Assembly (NCBI RefSeq): GCF_001584185.1
Contig: NZ_CP013234.1
Span: 3,720,001 to 3,784,000, forward strand
Direction of reading: 5' to 3'
Source of the DNA: Collimonas pratensis
GTDB lineage: Bacteria > Pseudomonadota > Gammaproteobacteria > Burkholderiales > Burkholderiaceae_D
DNA length: 64,000 nucleotides
The notes under the pieces are model-generated. The model had not been told where the DNA came from, ran no database searches, and worked only from the letters and a program-made list of their open reading frames with translations. The translations under genes and the position numbers were made by a program. Shown piece by piece: positions 8,798-18,214 of this stretch (positions within the stretch are counted from its first letter, which is position 1; every line of letters begins with the position of its first letter).

Positions 8798-9685
8798 TTA
8801 TTGGGGCGACGGACGCTTGGCCGTTTTCTTCTTGGAGGGGACCGGTGTGCCGTTGTCGCCATCGCCCTGGACCGCCAACTGACCACCCGTGCCCAGCCCT
8901 CCGGCCACGCTTTGCGCATGATAGTTCTTCACGGCGCGCACGATGTTGTTATAGGAATCGGTAAAGGCCGCCACGATCACCTTGCCTTCCGCCGTGTTCG
9001 AATAACCGCCCGCACTGCCCGCCGCGCTGTTGCCGAACAGCTTGCCGATGGCGCCGAAGTCCGTGCTCTTGGCGCTGCCTTCGGCCGCTGCCACCTGCAC
9101 GCCGGAACGGTTGTCGACCAGGTTCAGCAAGGTGCTGGCTTCCTTGCTGTTGATGTTGCCAGCCAGGCCGGCGACCACGCCGCCGAGGCCGCCAAACAGA
9201 CCCGCGACGCTGGCGCCGGCGCCGCCGGCGTTATTGTTGCTGAAGGTGATCGAAGGATTGAGGCCGTAGTCGGCCGAGACGATCTTGCCCTTGCCGAAAT
9301 TCGAATTGTTGCGCAGCTCGCCGGATTGCTGCAGGGCGCGCTCGCCCAGAACGCCCGTCAAGCCACGACCGCGCTCGACCACCACGAAGCAGTTGGACTG
9401 CTGCACCAGCAGCTTGAGCACCGGCACGGTGGAGCCGAGCTTGTATTGACCGGTCAGCACGCCATACCAGGGCGCGCTGGTATCTTCGATGATGGCGAGG
9501 GTGCCGAGCGAACGGTCGCAGTGTTCGAGCGTAGCGTTGGCGTTGGTGGAATTGGATCCCCCAGCGGATCCGGTGGCCTCGGTTTTTGCGCCGGCGTTGC
9601 CCAGGTCCATGTTGGAACATGCGCTCAGCAGGATGGCGCCGGTCAGGCATGCCGGCAAGATGCGAAGCAAACGGTGATTAGACAT
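8798..9685 (-). CDS. CsgG/HfaB-family lipoprotein (curli-type assembly/transport)
   Basis: 295 residues with a lipoprotein signal (MSNHRLLRILPACLTGAILLSAC, lipobox LSAC). The CsgG fold is suggested by LGTLAIIEDT, then PVLKLLVQQSNCFVVVERG and GLTGVLGERALQQSGEL, matching the strand-helix-strand block of CsgG where the subunit reads out an ABP-type fold. A glycine-rich segment (AGGAGASVAGLFGGLGGVVAGLAG) sits where CsgG has its membrane hairpin. The C-terminal 50 residues are low complexity and lysine-rich. No csgE/csgF/csgA partner is next to it, so the cargo is unknown. GGGGAG lies nine bases before the ATG. Confidence 0.82.
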   Translation of the reverse strand: MSNHRLLRILPACLTGAILLSACSNMDLGNAGAKTEATGSAGGSNSTNANATLEHCDRSLGTLAIIEDTSAPWYGVLTGQYKLGSTVPVLKLLVQQSNCFVVVERGRGLTGVLGERALQQSGELRNNSNFGKGKIVSADYGLNPSITFSNNNAGGAGASVAGLFGGLGGVVAGLAGNINSKEASTLLNLVDNRSGVQVAAAEGSAKSTDFGAIGKLFGNSAAGSAGGYSNTAEGKVIVAAFTDSYNNIVRAVKNYHAQSVAGGLGTGGQLAVQGDGDNGTPVPSKKKTAKRPSPQ

Positions 9686-9990
9686 TTCTTGTTTCTCCCC
9701 TTAAAAATGCGCAGTGCAGGCCTCTCCCCATTTTCTTGGCTCGCAAGGGCCGGATTGCGTCCTCGCATCCGTTGATGGAATAACTCACCCTTAGCCTGGA
9801 AAACTCACGAGGCCTTTTACGAATGCGGGATCAGAACCTGCTTGGTGGATGCAGTGCGGATCGGAAGCCGCTGCAATTTGGCAGGTTTCCCACACATTGA
9901 AACTGCTGTATCACGTGCGCACGGTGCGCTTCTTCAGCACGCGATATGAGCAACCGATCCGTGTCGGCTTGGCGGGTTCTAACGCCCCGG
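9686..9990. other. Intergenic region
   Basis: 305 bases with no convincing gene; it must hold the promoter of the CsgG-like gene. Nothing else is recognised. Confidence 0.4.
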
Positions 9991-10488
9991 CTACTTGATG
10001 CGGCGCCAGACTGAAATCGGAATCAGGCCGTCCGGCCGCGCCGGCACCTGGTAGCTGAGTTCGTCGCCATGCAGCTCATAGACGCGTTTCTGCTGCGTCC
10101 CTTCCCAGTTTTTATAAGCCGAACTCTCGATGTTGTAGATCAGCGTGTGCGTCATCGTGTCGATCATAAGGGTGCCGAAATGGGCGCTCGTTCCCATGAC
10201 GGCGGCCTCGAACTCGGCGGCAGTGCCGCTCTTCTTGTCGCCCGAGGCGAACAGCGGGCGCTCGGATTTGTAGATCTGGGCGCTGTAGCGGCCGTGGCTG
10301 TCGATCTGCAGCATGCCTTTCGGCGCCTCGCCGTAATCATGCGTCCGGCTGCCGTCCGGATGCAGCAGATCGGCGGCCACCAGGGTCCAGCTGCCGGCCA
10401 ACGGAAACGGCATTTCGACGGCGGCCTGTGCGGCCGGTACCCACAAGATCGCGCCCAGGCAGAACAGTGTAGACAGCAGTTTCATCAT
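9991..10488 (-). CDS. Lipocalin-like domain exported protein
   Basis: 165 residues: signal peptide (MMKLLSTLFCLGAILWVPAAQA) and one lipocalin-like barrel domain beginning LAGSWTLVAADLLHPDGSRTHDYGEAPKGML and containing DSHGRYSAQI, then TLIYNIESSAYKNWEG and a C-terminal strand. This fits the lipocalin-like family of exported proteins (about 140-residue domain) whose ligands are mostly unknown. GGAG lies six bases before the first of two consecutive ATGs. Stands alone upstream of a LysR gene on the same strand. Confidence 0.83.
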   Translation of the reverse strand: MMKLLSTLFCLGAILWVPAAQAAVEMPFPLAGSWTLVAADLLHPDGSRTHDYGEAPKGMLQIDSHGRYSAQIYKSERPLFASGDKKSGTAAEFEAAVMGTSAHFGTLMIDTMTHTLIYNIESSAYKNWEGTQQKRVYELHGDELSYQVPARPDGLIPISVWRRIK

Positions 10489-10654
10489 TCGAATCTCCAG
10501 TAGTCGATTGGCTGATGGCTACATTAACGCCAGGCGACACTGAATGGAATTAGTGAAATATGCACGTGATCCCTGCATATTTGCACAGCGACCGGAGCTA
10601 ACTTGCAACTCCAGCTTGGCAGGCAGCCGGATTAAGGAATTGTGCGTGGAAGAC

Positions 10655-11533
10655 TCAAACGTCTGCCGGTAAAAACAGCGCGACGATTTCGTCGGCGACC
10701 GCGCGCACTGGTGCAGAGCGTCGCACGTCTTCATGCATGATGAGCCAGAGCTTGCGCTTCACCGGGCACACTTCAGTATCGACGACGATCAGGTCGTTGC
10801 GCTGGAAGTTGAAAAAAGAATGCGGCAAGACGGCAACGCCGCAGCCGGCGACGGCGGCCTGGAATAAGGTGCCGAGATCGTTCGAGCGCAAGCAGTAGCG
10901 GCGCTCGCCTCGGATTTTATCCAGCCACAGCTGCTGCGGAGCGTCACGTAACAGCTCGTCGTAACCGAGAAACTCCCATTGCTGCGGGCTGCGCTCGGCC
11001 AGATATTGGGCATTTGCGTACAAGCCATATTCCACACTGGTCAATTGGCGTACCGCCAGACCCGGCGCGGCGGGACGATGAAAACGCAGAGCGATGTCAG
11101 ATTCGCGCCGCGTCAGATCTGTCGTGCGCGTTTCACCGCGCAAATCCACCTCGATGCCAGGCAGCCGCCGCAGCATGTCCTTCAAGCGCGGCGCCAGCAA
11201 ATACGCCGCCAAGGCTGGCGGCGCCGACACGCGCACCACGCCGCTGAGCGATGCCGAACCGCTGGCGACGCGCATCAGTCCGTGCATGTCATCCGCCATC
11301 TTGCGGGCATGCGGCACTAAAGCGTTGCCCATGGTGGTCAGTGACCAGCCCTTTGGAAAACGATCAAACAAGAGCATTCCCAAGGCAGCTTCAAGGGCAT
11401 CGATGCGCCTTGCCACTGTCGTGTGTTCGACGCCGGTCGCCCGTGCTGCGCCAGACAGCGTTCCGGCGTCAATCAAGGCCAGAAAATATCGCAGGTCGTC
11501 CCAGTCAGGTGTAAGCATTGTGCAATTATGCAC
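10655..11533 (-). CDS. LysR-family transcriptional regulator
   Basis: 292 residues. The N-terminal winged HTH (residues 10-70) contains LIDAGTLSGAARATGVEHTTVARRIDALEAALG, followed by LFDR and the type 2 periplasmic-binding-fold effector domain (about 90-290). I take the GTG at 11533 because GGAG stands five bases upstream; an ATG five codons later is possible. The nearest gene downstream on the same strand encodes the lipocalin-like protein, but no divergent target gene is obvious. Effector unknown. Confidence 0.92.
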   Translation of the reverse strand: MHNCTMLTPDWDDLRYFLALIDAGTLSGAARATGVEHTTVARRIDALEAALGMLLFDRFPKGWSLTTMGNALVPHARKMADDMHGLMRVASGSASLSGVVRVSAPPALAAYLLAPRLKDMLRRLPGIEVDLRGETRTTDLTRRESDIALRFHRPAAPGLAVRQLTSVEYGLYANAQYLAERSPQQWEFLGYDELLRDAPQQLWLDKIRGERRYCLRSNDLGTLFQAAVAGCGVAVLPHSFFNFQRNDLIVVDTEVCPVKRKLWLIMHEDVRRSAPVRAVADEIVALFLPADV

Positions 11534-12560
11534 CTACTCTCCGCAGTTTTTGCTAATTTCGTTCAGCCTCGCAAGCAGCTACCCTTGACTGTGTACCACT
11601 TTGGCTGGGAGCGACAATGCGCAATTCACTTGAAAACAGGATATTCGCAAGAATAGAGAATAGCGTCGGCAATGACCGCCCGGCCGCCGAAGCCGTTCGT
11701 GATGCCAGTACACGCCTACTTGCACCGGACGGCAAACCTGCGGAAGCCGAGGAAGCGGCCTGCGGCGACACCGCCGTGATGGCGGCATCAGTCGATGCCG
11801 AGAGCATAAGCCATCCGATGCCTGCTGGCGCCAGGGCGGGTTCATCGCAATTCCCGATGACCGGGGCTGGACTGGCAAACATACGAAACGAATTATGAAA
11901 GCCGCGGCTTGCACATGATTTTGTGCCGTATGTTTGTTTGCTTTGGAATTGCCCCCTCTACCCAAGATTCCCGCGCCCCATCATTACGGAGCACACCAGA
12001 CTACTGCGAGCCCCGTGAATAACCAGGATTGCAAAAACTGCAAGGTCTGGCGATCGCTGGAAAGATCTCCCCTCCGTCCAAATTTCACCCAGGTTTTACA
12101 TGGGTGATGTCCAAGGTCCGCCTCGCCGCCACGCCCTGAGCAGTGGGCATAGCCCCAAACTTACAAACACTTACAAGTTTTCTTAAGGAAACGTGCCCCC
12201 TTTTTTCTTCTCGAGGGGCAAGCCTAGTAAGAGCGCATCAACTGAAGCCAGCTTCGTTGGCGTTCCCCACACATGAATTTCAGAAGATGGATGCAAGACG
12301 TTTTGCATTCGTGGGGGAAGTCGCTTCCAGTGAAACGACTTCGTTTTACGCAAAAAACCAGGTGTTGGATTTGCGATCGCTGCCGTGGCAGTCGTCACGG
12401 TAGTGCCGCCAGAAAGGATAGGTAAGCACCGACGGGCCCATTTGAACCGGATTTCACTGACGCTTATTGCACTTATTGCGCTGGTTGTTTGCTTGCAGCG
12501 CCGCCTGCGACACACGCATATAGAACTGTTTGATCAACAATTCACCTGATAGAGAAAAAA
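11534..12560. other. Gene-poor stretch with an ssrA-type footprint and a possible gene remnant
   Basis: About 1 kb without a firm gene. Open frames on both strands at 11.55-11.97 kb have no recognisable domain. 11964-12110 carries a degraded copy of the ssrA-footprint repeat. From 12334 to 12549 a plus-strand frame of 71 codons without an ATG encodes a hydrophobic segment (AIAAVAVVTVVPPERIGKH, then ISLTLIALIALVVCLQRRLR), which looks like the end of a decayed membrane-protein gene. Confidence 0.4.
11964..12110 (+). repeat. ssrA-footprint repeat, copy 1 (degraded)
   Basis: Aligns by eye with the copies at 15.17 and 20.75 kb: GATTCCCGC near 11966, CATTAC near 11980, CACACCAGAC at 11992-12001, GGTCTGG at 12044-12050 and a CCAAATTTC block near 12078. 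The tmRNA-like T-arm itself is mutated here. The paired CCAGAC/GGTCTGG arms are kept in all three copies. Confidence 0.6.
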
Positions 12561-13712
12561 ATGCACTCATTTACAAAAAAGAGCACATATTTTTTTGCGA
12601 CAGCCCTCGCTGTCGCTATTGCAACCAGCCCAGTTACCGCTGCGGCAGCTGAACCCCTTGTTTTGAACAGCGCAGCCGTCAATGCTAATCCTGATGTGCT
12701 TGCAGAAGCACCGGCACTGCAGGCCTGGCACGAAAAGATGAAGAAAGCGGGTCCGCCTGCAGCTGGCTGCTTTCATGCATCCTACCCTAGCGCCAATTGG
12801 GAGAAGGTCACTTGCGGACCGCGGCCGACCTATCGCTCCAGCCGGCCGGTTCTGCCTTCAGCTGTCGCCCGTTCCTTGAGCAGGGAAGAGGTAAAACCAC
12901 AGACCGTTGGCAATGGCACCGATTATGCCGCTCAGGCAGCGGGAATCATTCAATCTGCGACGGGCAGCTTTCCAGTGGTAAGCGGCGTGAAATCTGAAAA
13001 AGGAGTCAATGTACTGTTCGGCGGCTCGATGTCCAATGGAACCATCGGGGCGAATCAATATACCTTGCAGCTCAATACGGATATCAACGCCTCAACGACT
13101 GCATGCGCAAAACTTGGCTACGGCTCTTGCAACGTTTGGGAACAGTATCTCTACTCGACGGATGCCTATACGGATGGAACTCACCCTATGGCCTTCATAC
13201 AAAGCTGGGTGTTCCCTTCGCAGGCCGACTACGACAGCGCCGGCTGTCCAGCCTCCGCCGGCTGGGATGACGCCACGGACAGCAGTGGCCCCGCATGCGT
13301 TCATAACAGCAACGGCGTCAGCACCCCTCAATTCGCCATCTCTCAGCTAGCCAATATGAAACTGGCCGGCTCCGCATCGTCGAGTGGCAACGATGTGGTC
13401 ACGCTGACCGTTGGCAAGGATGTCTATGCGGATAAAGTTTCTGACAGCACGGTGTTTGCCGCAATCTGGTGGAAGCAAGCGGAATTCACTCTGGTGGGCA
13501 ACGGCGGCGGATCCCAGGCATCCTTCAACAAAGGTTCCTCCGTCAGCGTGAAACTCGCCATCAACGATGGCGGCACCCATGCACCAACCTGTCTTGGCCC
13601 CGCCGGACATGGCTCCACAGGAGAGACCAACAACCTGACCTTGGGAAAATGTACCGCCAGCGCTGGAACGGCTGCAGCGAGTCCCTACATTCAATTTACT
13701 GCTAGTAACTGA
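12561..13712 (+). CDS. Secreted protein of unknown function
   Basis: 383 residues starting with a signal peptide (cleavage likely after VTAAAAA). The mature protein is Gly/Ser/Asn-rich with seven or more cysteines spread in pairs (GCFHASYPSANWEKVTCG; ACAKLGYGSCNVWEQY; GCPASAGWDDATDSSGPAC), suggesting disulphides and an extracellular or periplasmic location. WEQYLYSTD and MAFIQSWVFPSQADY recall glycine-rich, beta-sandwich secreted proteins, but I do not recognise a catalytic motif. A hairpin (13735-13741 with 13752-13758) follows 22 bases after the stop, without a T-run. It is the last gene before the guaA-end repeat and so probably chromosomal. Confidence 0.8.
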   Translation: MHSFTKKSTYFFATALAVAIATSPVTAAAAEPLVLNSAAVNANPDVLAEAPALQAWHEKMKKAGPPAAGCFHASYPSANWEKVTCGPRPTYRSSRPVLPSAVARSLSREEVKPQTVGNGTDYAAQAAGIIQSATGSFPVVSGVKSEKGVNVLFGGSMSNGTIGANQYTLQLNTDINASTTACAKLGYGSCNVWEQYLYSTDAYTDGTHPMAFIQSWVFPSQADYDSAGCPASAGWDDATDSSGPACVHNSNGVSTPQFAISQLANMKLAGSASSSGNDVVTLTVGKDVYADKVSDSTVFAAIWWKQAEFTLVGNGGGSQASFNKGSSVSVKLAINDGGTHAPTCLGPAGHGSTGETNNLTLGKCTASAGTAAASPYIQFTASN

Positions 13713-13803
13713 GGCAGGCTGAAAAAAGAGGTGACCAACGCTCATTAATGGGCGTTGGGAAATTGCTGCTTACAATTTGCGACGGTTGGGCTACTCATAG
13801 GCC

Positions 13804-14066
13804 TGCCAATCAATGCTGAACCATAAAGCAAAAAAGCCCGCATTTACGCGGGCTTTCAGGCACTTTCTACTTTTGAGTCCTGGCGAGCGCCTGACCTCAG
13901 ATCACTCCCACTCAATTATCAATTATCAATTAATAGAAAATACCCAATTTTTAATTGACTCTACCTGTTACACCACCATCAAATACCATATTGAAAATAT
14001 CGGTAGCGAATGTGGCAAACATAACCGATCTATTGCGGTGATTGCAGGGGCAGGATTTGTACGTTA
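13804..14066. repeat. guaA-end attachment footprint, copy 1 (outer left end of the composite region)
   Basis: 13804-13913 repeats the guaA 3' end and its terminator as found at 53193-53302: CAATGCTGAACC, the AGCCCGC/GCGGGCT terminator stem, and the reverse complement of the last guaA codons (CCCACTC, encoding the EWE end) with a few changes. From 13914 to 14066 it continues with element-type sequence shared with the copy at 16.5 kb, including one ATACCAT heptamer (13983-13989) and a common TTGCGGTGATTGCAG block. Confidence 0.8.
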
Positions 14067-14181
14067 GGCCACGAGGTATTTACGCCTTGTCCGTCAAATA
14101 TCGCATTTCGTCGCAGTGATATTGACCGTTTCTTGTCAAAAAAGAGATGCTGGCATCCTTCACAATGCTAAAGGAATTTAA

Positions 14182-15150
14182 ATGTGCGCATTGCTCCTGA
14201 CAATATTCATACTGTTTGTTGCACCGGCCACTAATGCTTCGAGCGAACAGGAGTCGCTTCACGCAGGAATCATTCGCTTCACCATTCCAGCCAGCCAGTC
14301 CGTCGAAACCTTAGTCTGGTATCCCACCCAAGATGAGGAAATTCCGTGGCAAGTAGGTCCATTTCAGATTCAAGCAAGTCGGAATGCGACCATAGCCTCA
14401 GGCAGGTTCCCGGTGATTTTAATGTCGCACGGCGGCGGCATAACTGGGGGCAGTCCGTTCGTGCTTGGTGAATTATCGGCATATCTTGCTCGACAGGGTT
14501 ATATAGTTATTGCACCTGCTCACGGTAAAACTCGCCTGCTCGACAGACCACTTCAAGTTAAATTGGCGTTCGATGCAGTAGCATCTGATTCTCGGTTCAA
14601 TTCGCATATCGATACCACGCGGTTGGGTATGCTCGGATTCTCTCTAGGGGGCGCAGTCACACTTGAAACTGCAGGTGCATTTCCCAACATGGCTCATGTT
14701 GATTCATATTGCGACACGCACTCTGGCGATGTCATGTCCTGTCAAGACGCGCCTGGTGGAAACGAAGGCGCCTCAAAGCAAAATCTGAGGGTTGAAAAAA
14801 CAGCATTGCCATCTAGACTTAGCCTGAAAGCAATCGTACTTCTTGACCCGTTTGCAATCCCCTTTCAGCATGAAGAGCTTACATCTGTGACGATGCCCGT
14901 TCTCATCTTTCACCCCGAGAAAAGCGCGCTTCCCGCTGAAGCTAATGCATTAGGTCTTTCTACTGCATTACCTCAACCACCACAATATCAAACCGTACCA
15001 GGTGGCCATTTCATCTTTACTGATGTCTGCACAGATTCCTTGCGCTCGTCCGCACCGGAGATTTGCCAAGACCCACCGGGCGTAGATCGGGCAGCTATAC
15101 ACCTACATATCGAATCGACAATTGCCCGATTCTTCCACACCTACCTTTAA
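14182..15150 (+). CDS. Exported alpha/beta hydrolase (dienelactone-hydrolase/PAF-acetylhydrolase-like)
   Basis: 322 residues with a signal peptide (MCALLLTIFILFVAPATNA). The fold is indicated by SVETLVWYPTQDEE, the oxyanion region PVILMSHGGGITGGSP, and the nucleophile elbow GFSLGG (Ser in LGMLGFSLGGAVTLETAG, near residue 158). The acid probably lies in VLLDPFAIP or later, and the catalytic His in PGGHFIFTDVC near residue 280. The substrate could be an ester or lipid. AAGGA sits before the ATG. It lies between a guaA-type and an ssrA-type footprint, with more AT-rich codons than the chromosome on either side, so it is probably acquired. Confidence 0.87.
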   Translation: MCALLLTIFILFVAPATNASSEQESLHAGIIRFTIPASQSVETLVWYPTQDEEIPWQVGPFQIQASRNATIASGRFPVILMSHGGGITGGSPFVLGELSAYLARQGYIVIAPAHGKTRLLDRPLQVKLAFDAVASDSRFNSHIDTTRLGMLGFSLGGAVTLETAGAFPNMAHVDSYCDTHSGDVMSCQDAPGGNEGASKQNLRVEKTALPSRLSLKAIVLLDPFAIPFQHEELTSVTMPVLIFHPEKSALPAEANALGLSTALPQPPQYQTVPGGHFIFTDVCTDSLRSSAPEICQDPPGVDRAAIHLHIESTIARFFHTYL

Positions 15151-15170
15151 CAGCATTACATTCAATTTTA

Positions 15171-15330
15171 GACGCGGGTTCGATTCCCGCCGCCTCCACT
15201 ATTACAAATCACACCAGACCGCCACAGACCTCATAATTGCTAGGGGTTACAAAATCTGCGAGGTCTGGAGATGGCTCAAATGGTCTCCATTTTCGCCCAA
15301 ATTTCGCCCACGTCTTTGGATCGGGGATAA
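15171..15330 (+). repeat. ssrA-footprint repeat, copy 2
   Basis: 15171-15199 matches the T-arm and acceptor end expected for a betaproteobacterial tmRNA (GGGTTCGATTCCC, then GCCGCCTCCAC) but no tmRNA body precedes it, because the hydrolase gene ends at 15150. The next 130 bases match copy 3 closely, including CCAGACC (15214-15220) paired with GGTCTGG (15262-15268) and TTTCGCCCAAATTTCGCCC. This is what an integration at ssrA leaves behind. A tRNA origin is an alternative. Confidence 0.72.
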
Positions 15331-15428
15331 CGCGGCTAGCTGACTTCTTGCGATATTCGTTCCAAATTAATTGCCATAGAAAAATCTCAGCATTATGCTT
15401 CTCCACATCTTCTTACTGGTGAAACACC

Positions 15429-16328
15429 ATGAGCGTTTTGTCTACAATCCTCAAATTTTCTGTCGTCATAGTCCTGCTGTCTTCAATCTTCGAAGCAATC
15501 GTACTATCGATTACGCTAGGGAGAGATGCTTATGACTGGAAGGCGGCTTGCGTATCAGTGGTCGACTTCCTAATCCGCGAATATCCATTGCACTGGTTGC
15601 TCCCATTGCTGTTTTGGATCGATATGATGGATTGGTTCTGGCGACATCGGCTATGGACGTTGCCAATGTCCCATTGGAGCGGCTGGCTTGCATGCTTTGT
15701 TGGGCAAGAGTTCTTCTATTATTGGTATCACCGCATGGCGCACCGAGTGCGATGGTTCTGGTGTACCCATGCTGTTCACCATTCTCCCAATCAGCTCAAT
15801 TTGTCGGCAGCATACCGTTTTGGATGGACCGGGCGTCTTACGGGCTCGTTACTATTCTTCATGCTTGCCCCGTTGCTCGGCATGCCACCGCGTATTGTCT
15901 TGATGTTGTTGTCGCTCAATCTCTTATATCAGTTCTGGATTCACGCAACCTGGATTCCACGCCTTGGACCGTTGGAGTGGCTGCTTAACACCCCGTCGGC
16001 TCATCGCGTACACCATGCGTCGAATCTAGAATATCTAGACGGAAATTACGGCGGCGTGCTGATTATTTTTGATCGCCTCTTTGGTACGTACATCAGCGAG
16101 AGAGCCGATGTACCGTGTCACTTCGGATTAGTAACGCCTGTAAAAACTTACAATCTGCTCGCCATCGAATTCGACGAATGGAGAAAGTTGGCTCATGATC
16201 TGAAAATGGCGCGATCAGCAGGAGAAGGTTTGACCTACTTACTGAAGCCACCGGGTTGGCGACATGATGGAAATGGGGAAACGACCGAAGACCTTAGGCG
16301 GAAGTCTGTATTGAGAAATACGCGATAG
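15429..16328 (+). CDS. Sterol desaturase / fatty acid hydroxylase family membrane enzyme
   Basis: 299 residues of the diiron membrane hydroxylase superfamily. Hydrophobic helices lie at about 5-30, 55-75 and 125-160. The histidine motifs are all present: WYHRMAHR (HxxxH), CTHAVHHSPNQLN (HxxHH) and AHRVHHASN (HxxHH), giving the eight-His diiron ligand set. Family members hydroxylate or desaturate sterols, fatty acids or carotenoids at the cytosolic face of the inner membrane. The substrate here is unknown, although several other lipid-acting enzymes lie further along the same island. It stands alone between two attachment footprints. Confidence 0.9.
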   Translation: MSVLSTILKFSVVIVLLSSIFEAIVLSITLGRDAYDWKAACVSVVDFLIREYPLHWLLPLLFWIDMMDWFWRHRLWTLPMSHWSGWLACFVGQEFFYYWYHRMAHRVRWFWCTHAVHHSPNQLNLSAAYRFGWTGRLTGSLLFFMLAPLLGMPPRIVLMLLSLNLLYQFWIHATWIPRLGPLEWLLNTPSAHRVHHASNLEYLDGNYGGVLIIFDRLFGTYISERADVPCHFGLVTPVKTYNLLAIEFDEWRKLAHDLKMARSAGEGLTYLLKPPGWRHDGNGETTEDLRRKSVLRNTR

Positions 16329-16450
16329 TCTTTAAAATCCGGCCACTTTTACGGTGTTAGGACGACTGTAATAGTGTCAGGGTGAGATTTGGTTGTAACC
16401 TAGATGGATATTTATCCGAAAAAGCCGGCAGGTCACCAGACAGTGCCGCA

Positions 16451-16695
16451 CAAAAAAAGCCCGCATTTACGCGGGCTTTCAGGCATTTTCTACTTTTGAG
16501 TACTAGCGAGTGCTAGACCTCAGATCATTCCCACTCAATTATCAATTAATAGAAAACACCCAATGTTTAATTGACTCTACCTTACACATCGCCATCAAAT
16601 ACCATGAAAAATACCATACCGAAAAATATCGGCAGCTAATGCGGCACACCCCCCCGATCTATTGCGGTGATTGCAGCGGCAGGATTTGTACGTTA
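16451..16695. repeat. guaA-end attachment footprint, copy 2
   Basis: 16451-16536 is nearly identical to 53212-53302: the terminator stem AGCCCGC/GCGGGCT, the stretch TACTAGCGAGTGCTAGAC, and ATCATTCCCACTC, the last guaA codons in reverse. From 16537 to 16695 it continues like copy 1 and has two ATACCAT heptamers (16599-16605 and 16611-16617). This is the left end of the larger element. Confidence 0.82.
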
Positions 16696-16757
16696 TATAC
16701 CTATCAGGCTGAAGTAGCGGATCACTCTATAGGCGCAGTGTCGGTAGGCACTTCCGC

Positions 16758-18092
16758 CTATTGTCGGCTACGCCTGAACTGCTCCAGCGCCCGCTGCACT
16801 GCCTCTTCTGGTATTTGAGGAATGATGTTAACGGGTAAGACGACCTCGCAGTCGACCGGCTCCACGTCGCCCTTGATGCGCATTTCCACCTTACCGTTGC
16901 CGATAACGCTATGGAAATAACGGGTGTAGTCCTCAATGTCCTGCTCGATTATCTCGGCCCCCTGTCGAAAGCCGCATTCATTGAGCAACGTATGCAACTT
17001 TCCATTCGCCACGTCCATGGCGAACGCTAGCACAATGGTGCCGCGAGCGCTTAACGTGACGAACCGCAGGACGCCATCACCACTATCAGTAGGTAGCAGC
17101 TTCATCTCTCGAAACTGGTCGGCAGGTGGATGGGGCCATAGGCTCACCGAAACCGCAGCCCCTTTAAGCTGCCCGAGCTGCACAACATCCTCGACGGCAC
17201 CGCCGGCTTTAAGCGTCTCCACCGCTTCGGACATCATTAGCGGATACCAGGGAGTGAGTCGGTCGCGGTTCGAGTACACATCCATCTCGTCGGGCACCCC
17301 AGCTTCAACCCTGATGTAGCGATTAGCCAATGCCTCCATGACGCATAAGTCCGTTGCGATGCGCTGGCGATCCGCCGGAATATCGGGGTCCACGATGATG
17401 TTGCCGATATTCGCATGAGCCACCGCGCAACGTCCCGAGTCGAACAGATGCTTGTTGACATCGATGCCCTGGTCGCGCAGTTCCTTTATGCGTTTGACGG
17501 CTCGCTCTTCGGCTAGCTGATCCAGGTTTTTACCGACCCACTCTTTGCGCTGCTCGCCTGGCATCTGACTTTCGATGACCTTGAAGAAGCTCAGAAAGCT
17601 GTAGGCATCATGAACTCGGCTCAAGCGGCGCCCCTCACGCAAAAACGCCAGCGCCTTTCGCGTCTGGTCATTCGCAATGATGGGCATGTGGTTGCAATCG
17701 AATCCGTGCGGACCTCCCTGCATGATCTCGGTATAGACGTCCCGAACGGCCCCGAAGCGAACGATGAAGCTTCCCCAGTTTCGGTGCGTGATATCAACAT
17801 AACCGCGTTTGTAGAAGCCAAGAATGGACGTAAAGCGATACAGCCGCGCCATCGCCTCGTCAATGTTGCCTTGCTCGGCAGGTGTGCTAATGCCCGGCGC
17901 GCTGCGCACCTCGCCTTCCTGCTTGGGCTTCACACCTTGAAGGAAGTACTCCTGCCCGTCGTACTCGAGCCAAACATCCTGCTGCGGCCAAGCAATCGAC
18001 GAAACCACACCTACAGACAACCAGCCCTGACGGCCGTTGATATAAGCCAGGGCGGCAGCGCCGAATAAATGCGGGACGTAGGGGGTCTTCAT
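16758..18092 (-). CDS. Hypothetical protein, possibly related to the MauJ-type family
   Basis: 444 residues from the ATG at 18090-18092, which overlaps the stop of a 41-codon frame as ATGA. The C-terminal half carries FLSFFKVIESQMPGEQRKEW and a block SGRCAVAHANIGNIIVDPDI followed by RIATDLCVMEALANRYI. That block resembles the conserved signature I remember for proteins annotated MauJ-like, which are cytosolic and of unknown activity. There is no signal peptide. It was divergent from the gene at 19584 before an IS landed between them. The family call is tentative. Confidence 0.6.
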   Translation of the reverse strand: MKTPYVPHLFGAAALAYINGRQGWLSVGVVSSIAWPQQDVWLEYDGQEYFLQGVKPKQEGEVRSAPGISTPAEQGNIDEAMARLYRFTSILGFYKRGYVDITHRNWGSFIVRFGAVRDVYTEIMQGGPHGFDCNHMPIIANDQTRKALAFLREGRRLSRVHDAYSFLSFFKVIESQMPGEQRKEWVGKNLDQLAEERAVKRIKELRDQGIDVNKHLFDSGRCAVAHANIGNIIVDPDIPADRQRIATDLCVMEALANRYIRVEAGVPDEMDVYSNRDRLTPWYPLMMSEAVETLKAGGAVEDVVQLGQLKGAAVSVSLWPHPPADQFREMKLLPTDSGDGVLRFVTLSARGTIVLAFAMDVANGKLHTLLNECGFRQGAEIIEQDIEDYTRYFHSVIGNGKVEMRIKGDVEPVDCEVVLPVNIIPQIPEEAVQRALEQFRRSRQ

Positions 18093-18214
18093 AGCCGCCC
18101 AGACTCGGTCGGCGCCTTGGCGGCACGCTTCAAGATTTCGGTCACATGTTCCGGCTCGGCATCCGCGATGAGCAGCTTGCAAGTCGGTGCGATACCCCTC
18201 TCCCAATGCACCAT
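18089..18214 (-). CDS. Small ORF translationally coupled to the MauJ-like gene
   Basis: 41 codons, starting MVHWERGIAPTCKLLIADAE and ending in PTESGRL. Its TGA overlaps the ATG of the next gene, the classic coupling arrangement, and the sequence has a normal, non-repetitive composition. No family recognised; it could equally be the tail of a lost gene. Confidence 0.4.
   Translation of the reverse strand: MVHWERGIAPTCKLLIADAEPEHVTEILKRAAKAPTESGRL

Noticed and set aside
13735..13758. Rho-independent terminator after the secreted protein gene
   Set aside because: A seven-base-pair hairpin is there, but no T-run follows on either strand, so it is mentioned only as a hairpin.
15171..15199. A tRNA or tmRNA gene
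   Set aside because: Only the T-arm and acceptor end are present, directly after a coding sequence; the same holds at 20746. Treated as integration footprints.
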